Assembly: GCF_031179985.1 (NCBI RefSeq)
Contig: NZ_JAPSHJ010000033.1
Location: 1 to 41,894 of the forward strand
Source of the DNA: Arthrobacter sp.
Lineage (GTDB): Bacteria > Actinomycetota > Actinomycetes > Actinomycetales > Micrococcaceae
Direction: 5' to 3'
DNA: 41,894 nucleotides
In this document: positions 8,144-16,584 of the stretch, one piece after another
How positions within the stretch are numbered: the stretch's first letter is position 1
Layout of the letters: every line of letters starts with the position of its first letter
The notes under the pieces: model-generated
The model's input: the letters and a program-made list of their open reading frames with translations, nothing else
Told to the model about the DNA's origin: nothing
The model's database searches: none
Position numbers and translations under genes: made by a program

Positions 8144-8572
8144 TCAGCCTTCTCTCTGCGGCCCGGCATTCAGAGGTCGGGGATTCATGATCGGGTCTGC
8201 GTGGCGATGGACGAGCGCCCACGTGCCTCCTTCAGCCCGATAAACACTTGTTACGCGCAGGTCCAGTGTGGATTCCTCGTCGCTCCCTCCTATCTTCGCC
8301 TGCCAATGTTCGATGTCCAGAAAGCAGGCCAGATCGGAAGCGACATGACGGGTGAGGGACTCGATGGAAGAGACTCGTCCTTCTTTGAATCGTGCGGCGG
8401 CTGAATCGAGGGTCTCGGACACCAGGTCCCAGCCCACCGCGGGAGGGCCCCAAGGATTGGCAAGGGACATATCCGCGCTGTGGGAGCAGATGGCCTTTGC
8501 CGGTTCCGGGTCGCCTTGGGCAAACTGATTTAGCGCCTTATGAAACTGGTCGATTACTTCGTCAAGCTGCAT
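8144..8572 (-). CDS. NTF2-like / SnoaL-fold protein
   Basis: A 142-aa protein starting MQLDEVIDQFHKALNQFAQGD, a pattern typical of the NTF2-like (SnoaL/DUF4440) cone fold. It has the conserved N-terminal helix, the later SLANPWGPPAVGWD loop, and a C-terminal RVTSVYRAEGGTWALVHRHAD strand pair. The fold serves as an enzyme or a binding domain, and no substrate can be named. The ATG at 8572 is chosen because GGAAAGG precedes it; a frame extension to 8602 has no ribosome site. It is 53 bp downstream of the oligopeptidase start region's far end on the same strand and probably transcribed alone or after that gene. Confidence 0.78.
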   Translation of the reverse strand: MQLDEVIDQFHKALNQFAQGDPEPAKAICSHSADMSLANPWGPPAVGWDLVSETLDSAAARFKEGRVSSIESLTRHVASDLACFLDIEHWQAKIGGSDEESTLDLRVTSVYRAEGGTWALVHRHADPIMNPRPLNAGPQREG

Positions 8573-8625
8573 TGATCTGCCTTTCCGTAAGCTGATGCTC
8601 AAATGCTTGAACTCGCCGGGGACGG

Positions 8626-10845
8626 TTACTTCAGCCCGGCTCCGGGCAGAAGCCCGGTGGCTCCGAGGGCATCGGCGATAAAGGCGTAGTCCCAGGCGCG
8701 TTCACGCCACTGGACGTAGCGGCCGGAGGCTCCGCCGTGCCCGCCTTCCATCTCGATCTTCATCACGATCGGCTCGCTGCCGGTGGTGGCCTCGCGCAGG
8801 ACCTGGACCCACTTGGCCGGTTCCACGTAAAGGACACGCGTGTCGTTGAACGAGGTGACCGCCGCAATCTTGGGATACCTGGCAGTGTGGACGTTCTCAT
8901 ACGGGGCGTAGGACTTCATGTACGCGTACGCCTCGGGATCAGTGATGGGATTGCCCCACTCCTCCCACTCCAGGGCGGACAGCGGCAGCTCCGGGTCCAG
9001 CACCGAGGTGAGGGGATCCACGAACGGTACCTGCGCCACCACTGCGGCATACTTTTCCGGCGCGAGATTGGCCGCGGCGCCCATCAGGAGCCCGCCGGCC
9101 GAGCCACCCAGCGCAGCAATCCGTGCCGGGTCCACCCAGCCGGAGGCAGCCAGCCAATCGGTGGCCGCGATAAAGTCAGTGAAGGTGTTCTTCTTCCGCA
9201 GCTTCTTTCCGTCCTCGTACCAGTGCCGGCCAAGCTCACCGCCGCCGCGGACATGGGCGATCACGAAGATGATTCCGCGGTCCAGGAGGGACAACCGGGC
9301 AATCCCGAATCCCGGATCCATGCTCATCTCGTACGATCCGTATCCGTACACCAGCCCGGCGTTGGTGCCGTCCTGCTGGAGGGAAGCGTGCCTGAGCACT
9401 GACAGCGGAATCCGGGTGCCGTCGTCGGCGATTGCCCACTCCCGTGTGGCCACATAGTCAGCGGCGGAGTAGCCGCCCAGCACCGGGCTTTCCCGGCGCA
9501 GCAGAAGCTCGCCGGCCGGCTGTTCCTCTGTGGGCAGCACAAAGTCATAGACGCGCGACGGCGTGAAGTAGGACGTGTAGCCCAGCCTGATCACCGGCGC
9601 CTCGTAGTCGGACCCGCCCACTCCAGCCGTGTAGAGCTCCTCATCGAAGGCAGGCTCCACCGGAGCGCCCTGTGCAGGCGTCCCCAGCCCGGCCAGCGGC
9701 AGCACCTGCACCCGCTCGATGGTGTCCTTGCGGACCGAGACCAGGAGGTGGGTTGAGGTCACGCCGGCACCGTTGACGCGGACGTCGTCGGAATGTTCGA
9801 CGACGGTGGTCCAGTGCTGCTCGGACAGCGGCTTTGACAGTTCGGAAGGATCAATGAGCGAGACCATGGAGTTCACGGCGTTGCGGTTGTGCGTGATGAG
9901 GATCTGCTCGGCGCTGGCACCGGAGGCGTCTTCGAGCAGGAACGGCTCGGCCTCGTACAGGACGCGCTCGTTTCGGGAGACGACAGTGGTGAGCCCGGCG
10001 TCGTAATCGTCGAAGCGCAGGAGCCGGGTTTCGCTGTACTCCGAGCAGCCGATGCTCAGCACGAGGTGCCGCCGGTCCGCGGAGAGCTCAAAGCCCAGCC
10101 ACATCGCGGCGTCGTCCTCCTGGTAAATGATGGCGTCCTGTTCCACGGGTGTGCCCAGAATGTGGGCCTTCACCTGGTACGGCCGCCAGGAATCATCCAC
10201 TACCGTGTAGAAGACCCGGCTGCCGTCGGGGGAGAAGGCAACGCCATAGAACACGTTCTCAATGACATCGGGCAGCATCTCGCCGGTCCGGAGGTCCTTC
10301 ATGCGCAGGGTGAAGCGTTCGTCGCCCGAGTTGTCCACTGCGTAGGCGTAAATGTGGCCGTCCACGGTGACAGCTGTTCCGCCGATGGAGAAGAACGGCT
10401 GGCCTTCGGCTTCCACGTTCCCGTCCAGCAGAACCTCCTCGCCGGGGATTTCAACGCCGGCTTCCACCTTGGGAGGGGTCCAGTCGGCCACCGGGTTGCC
10501 GGTGTTGCTGGCGAGGACGCGGCAGGAAATACCGTACTCCTTGCCCTCGACTGAGCGGGTGTAGTACCACCAGCCGTCCTTCCGGTTGGGCACGGAGAGA
10601 TCCGTCTCCTGGGTGCGGCCCTTGATCTCCTGGAAGATGGCCTCGCGCAGGGGTTGCTGGTGGGCGGTCATTGCTTCCTGGTAGGCGTTTTCGGCCTTCA
10701 GGTGCTCCACAACTTCTGCGGATTCCTTGTTCCGGAGCCATTCGTAGTTGTCCACGAACGTGTCACCGTGATGGGTGCGCTCAGTGGGGACTCTCTTGGC
10801 AACGGGCGGAGCGGCGACGGTGGTCTGCAGCGGAGTTTCGGTCAT
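8626..10845 (-). CDS. ptrB: S9 family oligopeptidase (protease II, PtrB-like)
   Basis: A 739-aa cytosolic serine peptidase cleaving short peptides, usually after basic residues in the oligopeptidase B group. The N-terminal ~430 residues form the beta-propeller domain that gates access. The C-terminal alpha/beta hydrolase carries the nucleophile motif GGSAGG (Ser about 582), the Asp in SFNDTRV (about 668) and the His in EGGHGG (about 703). That order and spacing are normal for the S9A family. No signal peptide is present. The ATG at 10845 gives the usual PtrB-type N-terminus (KRVPTERTHHGDTFVDNYEWL). Oligopeptidase B is favoured over prolyl oligopeptidase by overall resemblance. Confidence 0.92.
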   Translation of the reverse strand: MTETPLQTTVAAPPVAKRVPTERTHHGDTFVDNYEWLRNKESAEVVEHLKAENAYQEAMTAHQQPLREAIFQEIKGRTQETDLSVPNRKDGWWYYTRSVEGKEYGISCRVLASNTGNPVADWTPPKVEAGVEIPGEEVLLDGNVEAEGQPFFSIGGTAVTVDGHIYAYAVDNSGDERFTLRMKDLRTGEMLPDVIENVFYGVAFSPDGSRVFYTVVDDSWRPYQVKAHILGTPVEQDAIIYQEDDAAMWLGFELSADRRHLVLSIGCSEYSETRLLRFDDYDAGLTTVVSRNERVLYEAEPFLLEDASGASAEQILITHNRNAVNSMVSLIDPSELSKPLSEQHWTTVVEHSDDVRVNGAGVTSTHLLVSVRKDTIERVQVLPLAGLGTPAQGAPVEPAFDEELYTAGVGGSDYEAPVIRLGYTSYFTPSRVYDFVLPTEEQPAGELLLRRESPVLGGYSAADYVATREWAIADDGTRIPLSVLRHASLQQDGTNAGLVYGYGSYEMSMDPGFGIARLSLLDRGIIFVIAHVRGGGELGRHWYEDGKKLRKKNTFTDFIAATDWLAASGWVDPARIAALGGSAGGLLMGAAANLAPEKYAAVVAQVPFVDPLTSVLDPELPLSALEWEEWGNPITDPEAYAYMKSYAPYENVHTARYPKIAAVTSFNDTRVLYVEPAKWVQVLREATTGSEPIVMKIEMEGGHGGASGRYVQWRERAWDYAFIADALGATGLLPGAGLK

Positions 10846-10998
10846 TCCAACAATCTACCGCCACGGTCCGTTGTGCGCCTCCGGCTGAACCGGGTTCCAG
10901 CTGAGGGCTGAAACCCGGTCTCAGGCCCGGCAGAAATTCTTTGGCCTCCGCAGAAATGCGTCACTTTTGCGGGGCGGAGCAACCGGTTCAGTGCAAAA

Positions 10999-11373
10999 CT
11001 ACGCTGGCTTGGCGAACGTGGCTGCGCTCATGATTTCGTAGCCCACGAACGTCTCGTTATTTTCAACCCAGGCATCGTGGCCAGGAGGAATGGCGTAGGC
11101 ATCGCCGGCGTGAATGGTGGTGCGACTCCCGTCCTCCAGCTCGACGGTGAGCGTGCCGGCCGTGCAGAAGCCCAGATGGTTGCTCTGGCAGCTGTCGGTG
11201 TGGACCACGGTCTTGACCGTCTCGGACCAGCGCCAGCCTGGCTCGAAGGTGAACCTGCCCAACGTAGTCTCACCGATGTTGATTACGTCGACCTGAGTCT
11301 TCGGCGGGCGACGCTTCTCGTCGGGTTCGTCGAAGGACTTTGTTTCAAGGGCCTTTATGGTTACCGCAGGCAT
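10999..11373 (-). CDS. Cupin-domain protein
   Basis: A 124-aa single-domain cupin, starting MPAVTIKALETK behind GAGGAG. Cupin motif 1 is seen as VVHTDSCQSNHLGFCTAGTL and motif 2 as HAGDAYAIPPGHDAWVENNE. The metal-binding pattern is partly altered (one His of motif 1 is replaced by Cys/Ser residues), so metal use is uncertain. Such small cupins are dioxygenases, isomerases or simple ligand binders, and the substrate is unknown. Its divergent neighbour is the STAS-like gene. A longer reading from 11427 is not supported by a ribosome site. Confidence 0.85.
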   Translation of the reverse strand: MPAVTIKALETKSFDEPDEKRRPPKTQVDVINIGETTLGRFTFEPGWRWSETVKTVVHTDSCQSNHLGFCTAGTLTVELEDGSRTTIHAGDAYAIPPGHDAWVENNETFVGYEIMSAATFAKPA

Positions 11374-11555
11374 TTCAGTTCTCCTCAACAGGGAGTGGTT
11401 ACTACTGTTCGTCCGGAGCCCTGGCACGGGCTCCGGGAATGCGCTCTTTGACGCAATCCGGTATCAATATGACGGTGCTGTTGCGTACATCACATAGCGC
11501 TGTCTACTGTGGGGTTCGGTCGCAGCGTCGCGGCCACCCATGGAGGGGGATTCCA

Positions 11556-11927
11556 TTGAACGACAAACTTCGGGTACTGGTGCGCGTGGACCTGGATTGC
11601 GGACAGGCCGAGGTGGCCGCCCAAGGTCATGTGACCGCCCAGAGCATCCAAGCACTCTATGTGGTTGTGAAGCGTGCCAATCATCTGCGGGAAGGGCTTG
11701 ACGTCGTCGTCGATGTCAGTCATGCAAAGGTGGACACAGCCGCCCTGGAGCAGCTCCGCGAGTGCTCCAAAACCCACCATCTGCCAGCATCTATCGATCC
11801 GTTCCAGTCCGAATGCAAACTTCGCATCGTGGCCCCCGCGGCGGAAAAACCACTCGTCTCAGTTGCCGACGCCAGGAAGCACACTATGGCGGGACGCCGC
11901 TTGCCCGCTTTGGCGACGGCCGCCTGA
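11556..11927 (+). CDS. Small STAS-like hypothetical protein
   Basis: A 123-aa protein with a TTG start at 11556 behind GGAGGGGG; it begins MNDKLRVLVRVDLDCGQAEV. The layout resembles a STAS (anti-sigma-factor antagonist) fold: a beta strand, GHVTAQSIQALYVVVKRAN (helix), then LDVVVDVSHAKVDTAALEQL where STAS proteins have DLS..IDSAGL. The phosphorylatable Ser of true antagonists is not obvious (VDTAAL carries Thr). The C-terminal ~35 residues are basic and Ala-rich. The function is unknown and the fold is inferred by eye. A stable hairpin follows the stop. Confidence 0.65.
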   Translation: MNDKLRVLVRVDLDCGQAEVAAQGHVTAQSIQALYVVVKRANHLREGLDVVVDVSHAKVDTAALEQLRECSKTHHLPASIDPFQSECKLRIVAPAAEKPLVSVADARKHTMAGRRLPALATAA

Positions 11928-11935
11928 GAAACACT

Positions 11936-11960
11936 CCCTGCCGCTCGAAAGGCGGCAGGG
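11936..11960. terminator. GC-rich hairpin between convergent genes
   Basis: A perfect 9-bp stem, CCCTGCCGC paired with GCGGCAGGG, around a 7-nt loop. It lies 9 bp after the STAS-like stop and 33 bp before the end of the ArsR-rhodanese gene. No T-run follows on either strand, so it would be a weak or factor-assisted terminator serving one or both genes. Confidence 0.6.
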
Positions 11961-11992
11961 ACGCGTCGTTCGGCTTTTCGTTCCGGAACATG

Positions 11993-12706
11993 TCATACCC
12001 CGGATGCGTGGGTATTGGAGGCCTCCACCGGGAGGCCTGCTTCTTTCCACTCCGGAAACCCGTCCTCGAGCCGTGCGGCCTTCATGCCTTGGCGAGTCAG
12101 TATCCGGACGGCATTGTCTGCATAGACGCAGTAGGGCCCGCGGCAGTACGCAACGATCAGTCTGTCGTTGGGCAGTTGATCCAGTCGGGTCTCCAGCTCC
12201 TTGATTGTCACTGAGGACGCGCCTGCAATATGGCCGGCTCTGAACTCTGCCTCGGGCCGGACGTCGATGAGCATCAGGTCGCCATCGTCCATCCGTTCAC
12301 GCAGTTCGCTTCGCGTCATGGTGGTGAGGCTGGATCGGTCTCCCAGATAGGACGTGGCAAGCTCCTCAAGTTCGGCAAGGTGTTCAACAGCCACGTCCCG
12401 GACGGCTGCCCACAGCCGGCTCACGGCTGAGCCGCTGAGTGAGTAGTAGATTCTCGTTCCGTCGCGCCGGCTCTTGAGGAGTCCTGCGCGCAATAGCAGC
12501 TGCAGATGTTGGGACGTGTTGGCGATGCTCTGGCGAATTTCATGTGAGATCTCATCAACCGGACGCTCACCCTGCGCCAGGATGTCCACGATCTCCGCGC
12601 GTCTTCCACTGCTCATCACCTTGGCCACGGATGCGAAACCGTCGAACAGCTCCTTCTTAGCGTCACGGCTTCCAAGGGTGCCGCTGCTCTTTTTCTGCCT
12701 GCTCAT
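11993..12706 (-). CDS. ArsR-type regulator fused to a rhodanese domain
   Basis: A 237-aa protein starting MSRQKKSSG behind GAGGG. Residues about 18-110 are an ArsR/SmtB winged helix (SIANTSQHLQLLLRAGLLKSRRDGTRIYYSLSG). Residues about 130-225 are a rhodanese domain with the active-site loop YCRGPYC, which keeps the catalytic cysteine. Such fusions sense or transfer reactive sulfur, or respond to oxyanions, in other bacteria. The gene is divergent from an ArsM-like methyltransferase and shares with it an intergenic 22-bp palindrome, so it very likely represses both. No classical ArsR cysteine pair (CxC) is visible in the helix-turn-helix, which points away from direct arsenite sensing and toward the rhodanese cysteine as sensor. 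Confidence 0.9.
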   Translation of the reverse strand: MSRQKKSSGTLGSRDAKKELFDGFASVAKVMSSGRRAEIVDILAQGERPVDEISHEIRQSIANTSQHLQLLLRAGLLKSRRDGTRIYYSLSGSAVSRLWAAVRDVAVEHLAELEELATSYLGDRSSLTTMTRSELRERMDDGDLMLIDVRPEAEFRAGHIAGASSVTIKELETRLDQLPNDRLIVAYCRGPYCVYADNAVRILTRQGMKAARLEDGFPEWKEAGLPVEASNTHASGV

Positions 12707-12723
12707 TGCGTATCCCTCGCGAC

Positions 12724-12787
12724 TATTCAAGTAACTCCTTGACAATGTACTCGGGCAAGGAACAGTATTCAAGTATTTACTTGAATA
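12724..12787. promoter_or_regulatory. Divergent promoter region with ArsR-type palindromic operator
   Basis: Arms TATTCAAGTA and TACTTGAATA flank a central TT at 12766-12787, a palindrome with perfect 10-bp arms. One arm, TATTCAAGTA, recurs at 12724-12733, right at the start side of the regulator gene. A plus-strand TTGACA lies at 12739-12744; its -10 region, 17-19 bp on, falls in the left arm of the palindrome, so a bound repressor would block the methyltransferase promoter. Confidence 0.78.
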
Positions 12788-12839
12788 AGCCCCGGAGCTT
12801 CTCGGCCCCCTGGTGTCATGTCGAAAGAGGCGAACCGCA

Positions 12840-13670
12840 ATGGAGGAAGTGCAGACCGTCAGCAACGACGTAGGAAATTTGATCGAGACGGGTCTGAGGA
12901 ATGCGAGAGAGGCTGTGGATCGCGCTGACCTGGAGGCCAAGGTCAAAGGTGTCTACCGGCAGGTGGCCTTGGCGCCGGAGGGGAAGTATCACTTTGAGCT
13001 GGGCCGCTCCCTGGCGGAACGCCTCGGCTACCCCGTGCCACTGCTCGACGCCATCCCTGCCGGCGCCGTGGAGTCCTTCGCCGGAGTGGGCTATTTCTTT
13101 GACCTTGCCCGGCTTTCCCCGGGGGAAAGTGTCCTCGATCTTGGCAGTGGTTCCGGAGCGGATGTCTTCGCTGCGGCTGTGTCTGTTGGCCACGGTGGAT
13201 CCGTTATAGGCCTGGATATGACGCCGGAGCAGCTCCACAAGGCAAGCGGGTTCCTAAAGGGCGGAGCCTTCCCCAATGTGGACTTCAGGCAAGGCCACAT
13301 AGAAGAGCTCCCATTCGAAGACGCCAGCTTCGACGTCGTCATCTCCAACGGGGCAATCAACCTGGCTCCGGACAAGGCAGCCGTGTTCCGCGAGGCTGCA
13401 CGGGTGCTGCGAAAAGGTGGCCGGCTCGTTTTTGCCGACATTGTCACCAAGAAGCCCATGACTCCCGAGATCGTTTGCAATGTGGACTTGTGGGCTGCGT
13501 GCGTCGGCGGTGCTGAGCAGATAGATGTGTATCAGCAGCTAATCGCCGACAGCGGGCTGCGGCTGGGAGAGCGAAAGAGGAATCCATACGAATTTCTGTC
13601 CGGCAGGGCCCGCAACGCAACTGACAGGTTTGGCGTAATGAGCCTCTCTTTTGCGGCGACCAAGGACTGA
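12840..13670 (+). CDS. SAM-dependent methyltransferase, ArsM-like
   Basis: A 276-aa class I methyltransferase. The SAM-binding motif I is VLDLGSGSGADVF, followed by the acidic end of the next strand in VIGLDMT and motif post-I at HIEELPFEDASFDVVISNGAINL. The pattern of the N-terminal half (YRQVALAPEGKYHFELGRSLAERLGYP) and the C-terminal NVDLWAACVGGA resemble arsenite methyltransferases. The two cysteines there (EIVCN and AACVGG) could be the As-binding pair. The substrate could be arsenite, another metalloid, or something else. The ATG at 12840 is chosen over 12813 because AGAGG precedes it. It is divergent from the ArsR-rhodanese gene and likely controlled by it. Confidence 0.82.
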   Translation: MEEVQTVSNDVGNLIETGLRNAREAVDRADLEAKVKGVYRQVALAPEGKYHFELGRSLAERLGYPVPLLDAIPAGAVESFAGVGYFFDLARLSPGESVLDLGSGSGADVFAAAVSVGHGGSVIGLDMTPEQLHKASGFLKGGAFPNVDFRQGHIEELPFEDASFDVVISNGAINLAPDKAAVFREAARVLRKGGRLVFADIVTKKPMTPEIVCNVDLWAACVGGAEQIDVYQQLIADSGLRLGERKRNPYEFLSGRARNATDRFGVMSLSFAATKD

Positions 13671-13766
13671 GAGGCCTCCTGAAGCTCTGGACGTCAACGA
13701 ATGAAGGTGTCCCGTGACGGGTCTGGTGGAGGCTTTACAAACCTGCAGTACCCGGCCTCGTCGCTG

Positions 13767-14282
13767 CTACCTATCGCCTGGCATGACTTGCTGGCCGATG
13801 AGGTTGGCAGTGCCGTAGGCGGTCCTGTCGGCGTAGTTGTAAATCACCACACTCCTGACTGGTGAGGGCAGGGAGGACCACTGCCTGATGTCCATTTCGA
13901 CGCGCTGGCTTCCGGACCCGTCGAGCTGCCCTAGCTCGATCAGATCCTGGGACGTGAGTCCCAGTTCTCCACTGGCATTGGGGCTTAGAGTTCCCGGGCT
14001 GAGCATGAGGCGGAGGTCGTCGCCCTGCCCGGTTGAAATGTCTTTCAACTGAAGAACCGCGCTCGTGTCTGTGACCTGAACCGTGACGGAGCCGCTAGTG
14101 GCGGCAGCCTGGGACTGGAACTTTCCCTCAAATGTCGTTGGGATAGTGGATGGGGCGGAACTTGAGGGCGCCGGAGGTTGCGTGGGCGTGCTTCCCGCCT
14201 CCGAAGAAGGGTCCGAGTAGGTGCAACCGGCGACGCCTGCAACAAGAAAGCCCGCGATCAACGTAAGTCGAAACAGTTCCAT
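13767..14282 (-). CDS. Lipoprotein with DM13-like domain
   Basis: A 171-aa secreted lipoprotein. It has a short basic start, a hydrophobic segment and a lipobox LVAGVAGC with the acylated Cys at about residue 20. A Ser/Thr/Pro-rich linker (about 22-50) follows, then a beta-rich domain FEGKFQSQAAATSGSVTVQ...DDLRLMLSPG...VVIYNYADRTAYGTANL that resembles DM13 (electron-transfer DM13-type) domains of actinobacterial lipoproteins. The exact function is unknown. The ATG at 14282 follows GGGGGGAATC. Confidence 0.78.
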   Translation of the reverse strand: MELFRLTLIAGFLVAGVAGCTYSDPSSEAGSTPTQPPAPSSSAPSTIPTTFEGKFQSQAAATSGSVTVQVTDTSAVLQLKDISTGQGDDLRLMLSPGTLSPNASGELGLTSQDLIELGQLDGSGSQRVEMDIRQWSSLPSPVRSVVIYNYADRTAYGTANLIGQQVMPGDR

Positions 14283-14343
14283 GATTCCCCCCGATATTAA
14301 GTTCCTTACGAACCATACCGGACGCCCATGGACAGAGACTTGG

Positions 14344-14535
14344 TTAGTCAGCTAAGCGCCGCTTGGCCGCTCTTTCAACCAGTACGGGAATGTAGTCGCG
14401 GATGGGGCCTGCGTTTAGCAGGCCGTGTTCTTCAGCCACCACCATCTCGATCGTCGGGCGCGGCTTGTTCGGGAAACGCTCGGCCAGACGGTCGATGACA
14501 GCCACCAAAGCATGTGGCTCGTTGTCTCTTTGCAT
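14344..14535 (-). CDS. Small three-helix-bundle domain protein
   Basis: A 63-aa protein starting MQRDNEPHALVAVIDRLAERFPNK. It has the pattern of the short actinobacterial three-helix-bundle proteins: a first helix DRLAERFP, then IEMVVAEEHGLL, then PIRDYIPVLVERAAKRRL. The ATG at 14535 has GGAAAC upstream; an in-frame TTG at 14571 would add 12 residues (MTDFNRRAETWR) but has no ribosome site. Its role is unknown, and it is not clearly in operon with its neighbours. Confidence 0.62.
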   Translation of the reverse strand: MQRDNEPHALVAVIDRLAERFPNKPRPTIEMVVAEEHGLLNAGPIRDYIPVLVERAAKRRLAD

Positions 14536-14591
14536 GCGCCAAGTTTCCGCCCGGCGGTTGAAGTCCGTCAAGAAAAAGTTCGCGCAGTCAC

Positions 14592-15671
14592 CTAGTTCCC
14601 ACCGCCCAAACCGTTGGCAGCCACATACTCCCCGATCCTGCCCTCAGCAAAGGCTGCGCCCACGGCGGCGGTAGCAGCCGGGTCCTGCAGCACAATGGAT
14701 TGGCCGTCGGGCGAGAATCCTGTTCCGGCAGTGGGCAGCGTGAAGAAGACAACCTGACCGGTGCTGCGAAGGCTGTAGGCCAGCCAGGCAAGCGAGGTGG
14801 CATCCATGGATTGGTCAACCGTCATGAGCGGGAACACCTGTGAGATGAGGCTCCGGGCTGCCGCTGGATCTGCCAGCCAGTTCTTCTTGTGCGCCTCTGT
14901 CAGCACCGCGCGAAGCAAGGTCTGCTGGTTGCGGACCCGCTGGTAGTCGCCGTCGGAAAACGCATAGCGCTCACGGACAAACTGCAGGGCTTCATTTCCC
15001 ATCAGACGGTTCATTCCAGGCGGAAAGTAATGCCGGGATTCGCTGGTGGAAGTGAATGGCACCGTCACATTTACCTCGACGCCGCCCACAGCATTCACCA
15101 TCCACCTGAAGCCCTCGAAGTCCACCAGGACGGTGTGGTGGATCGGGGTGTTCAGCAGCGAGCCAACGGTCTGGGTGACCATCGGGACGCCGCCGGCTTC
15201 GAGGCTCGCGTTGATCTTGGACCCGCCGTAGCCCGGGATATTCACCCACATGTCCCGCATCAGTGAGACACCATAGACGGCGTGCCTGTCAGCAGGCACG
15301 TGAACCAGCATGAGGGCATCGGCGCGGTGATCGGGCCGTTGGCCTGTGGCAGACCGTGCGGCTTCTGCCTCACGTGCGTTGCCGCGGATGTCGCTGCCGA
15401 TCAGCAGGATGTTCATCGCGGCCCTGGGGGGTTCGGTCTCCGGCGGGGGCGGCGGTGGGGCCGCAGGAGTCGGCGTGGGCGTGGGAGTTGGCGTCGCCGT
15501 CACACTCGGAGTTGATGTTTCCGTAGGGGAACGACCCTGGCTGGATGTGGGCTGCCGGTTGAAAAAGAGGGCTGCGCTGATGACGCCAAGCACCAGTACG
15601 AAGGACAGGGCCATGGCAAGGAACAGTTGAGGCCGGCGCAATTCGCCACCGGGATCGGATGGGATGCTCAA
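14592..15671 (-). CDS. LytR-CpsA-Psr (LCP) family glycopolymer transferase
   Basis: LCP enzymes attach lipid-linked wall glycopolymers to peptidoglycan outside the membrane. The 359-aa protein has a single N-terminal membrane helix (about 15-36) and a Ser/Thr/Pro linker with repeated TP pairs and a proline run (about 40-80). The LCP domain starts at NILLIGSDIR, with SLMRDMWVNIPG and FVRERYAFSDGDYQRVRNQQ, which hold the conserved Arg/Asp residues. It starts at TTG 15671 behind GAGGGGG. It lies 143 bp downstream of the tyrosine phosphatase gene on the same strand. It is a good candidate to attach the glycan made by the right-hand cluster; that link is inferred. Confidence 0.92.
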   Translation of the reverse strand: MSIPSDPGGELRRPQLFLAMALSFVLVLGVISAALFFNRQPTSSQGRSPTETSTPSVTATPTPTPTPTPAAPPPPPPETEPPRAAMNILLIGSDIRGNAREAEAARSATGQRPDHRADALMLVHVPADRHAVYGVSLMRDMWVNIPGYGGSKINASLEAGGVPMVTQTVGSLLNTPIHHTVLVDFEGFRWMVNAVGGVEVNVTVPFTSTSESRHYFPPGMNRLMGNEALQFVRERYAFSDGDYQRVRNQQTLLRAVLTEAHKKNWLADPAAARSLISQVFPLMTVDQSMDATSLAWLAYSLRSTGQVVFFTLPTAGTGFSPDGQSIVLQDPAATAAVGAAFAEGRIGEYVAANGLGGGN

Positions 15672-15814
15672 GGCAGGAACCCCCTCTGGGATGACCCTTT
15701 TCAGTTACATTTTCCGGGCCTGGCACCCTCCACACCGTGCCTATGACGGGACGGTACCACTTCTGAATTCGCCGCGAAATAGGTACCAGCACGGGTCTCG
15801 ATACTGCTTGCGGG

Positions 15815-16459
15815 CTACCTTTTTGCCGGGGCGTTCAGCCGCGCAAAACGAAGGACTGAGAGGATTGCGGGCGCCAATTCGTCTTCCATCCGGTTGTAGT
15901 AATCGGCACTGCGCAGGTAGGGGTCCACCACGTCATTATCAGCTGGGTCCGCAGCCAAGGACAGGTGGCGTACTGACGCTGCCCGCCCAGGGAGCTCCTG
16001 CCAGAGAGTCCTGACGTCACCACGTGAGGAGTGCGCGTCCGACGGCGGCACACCGGTTTCGGTTCCCGACTCGCCTCGCTCTTCGAGCACCTCGAGCATC
16101 CGGGCGAACTCCCGGATGGTGAAAGTCCGCCGCAGGAGCGAGGGGTCCAGTTTGAGGACTTCGCCGCGGTGTCCGGTGGACATGGTCAGCACCAGGTCCG
16201 TGTCGCGGAGGATTTTGGGTGTCAGTTGGCGGGCCGCAAACTGCTCCGGGTTCCCGCTGTACCGGGTGATGATTTCGGCCGAAAGCGGCTGGATGGGGTC
16301 CCCGACCATTGCCCTGGTCCCGGCGCTCCGAACGACGAATCCGCCGGGGAGTACCTGGTCCAGCCCGGCCTGAAGCAGCCGTTCCGCCACGGGCGAGCGG
16401 CAGATGTTGCCGGTGCAGACGGTCAGGATTCGAACGGTGCCTGGTGCGGGTGTTTCCAA
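15815..16459 (-). CDS. Low-molecular-weight protein-tyrosine phosphatase
   Basis: A 214-aa cytosolic phosphatase with the P-loop CTGNICRS, the C(X)5R motif with nucleophile Cys at residue 15. The general-acid region near the end is DPYLRSADYYNRMEDEL. It is longer than the usual ~150 residues, with an insertion around residues 125-150 (EERGESGTETGVPPSDAHSS). Wzb-like enzymes dephosphorylate BY-kinases that control polysaccharide assembly; a BY-kinase is encoded at 26407-27909, though the pairing is an inference. The next downstream gene encodes an LCP protein. Confidence 0.9.
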   Translation of the reverse strand: METPAPGTVRILTVCTGNICRSPVAERLLQAGLDQVLPGGFVVRSAGTRAMVGDPIQPLSAEIITRYSGNPEQFAARQLTPKILRDTDLVLTMSTGHRGEVLKLDPSLLRRTFTIREFARMLEVLEERGESGTETGVPPSDAHSSRGDVRTLWQELPGRAASVRHLSLAADPADNDVVDPYLRSADYYNRMEDELAPAILSVLRFARLNAPAKR

Positions 16460-16584
16460 AGGTGAGGGCTACTTCCGGAGGGCGGGGAGATCGGGTGATT
16501 CCTGGACTTCAACTTAACACGCAGGAACACCACGGGCACGTGCCGAACCGCCAGCGCGGCGGGGCCGTATTGAACAGCTGTTGC

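Noticed and set aside
10889..10919. ACCGGGTT/AACCCGGT inverted pair upstream of the oligopeptidase gene
   Set aside because: An 8-bp stem with a 15-nt loop and no T-run; too weak to call a terminator or operator.
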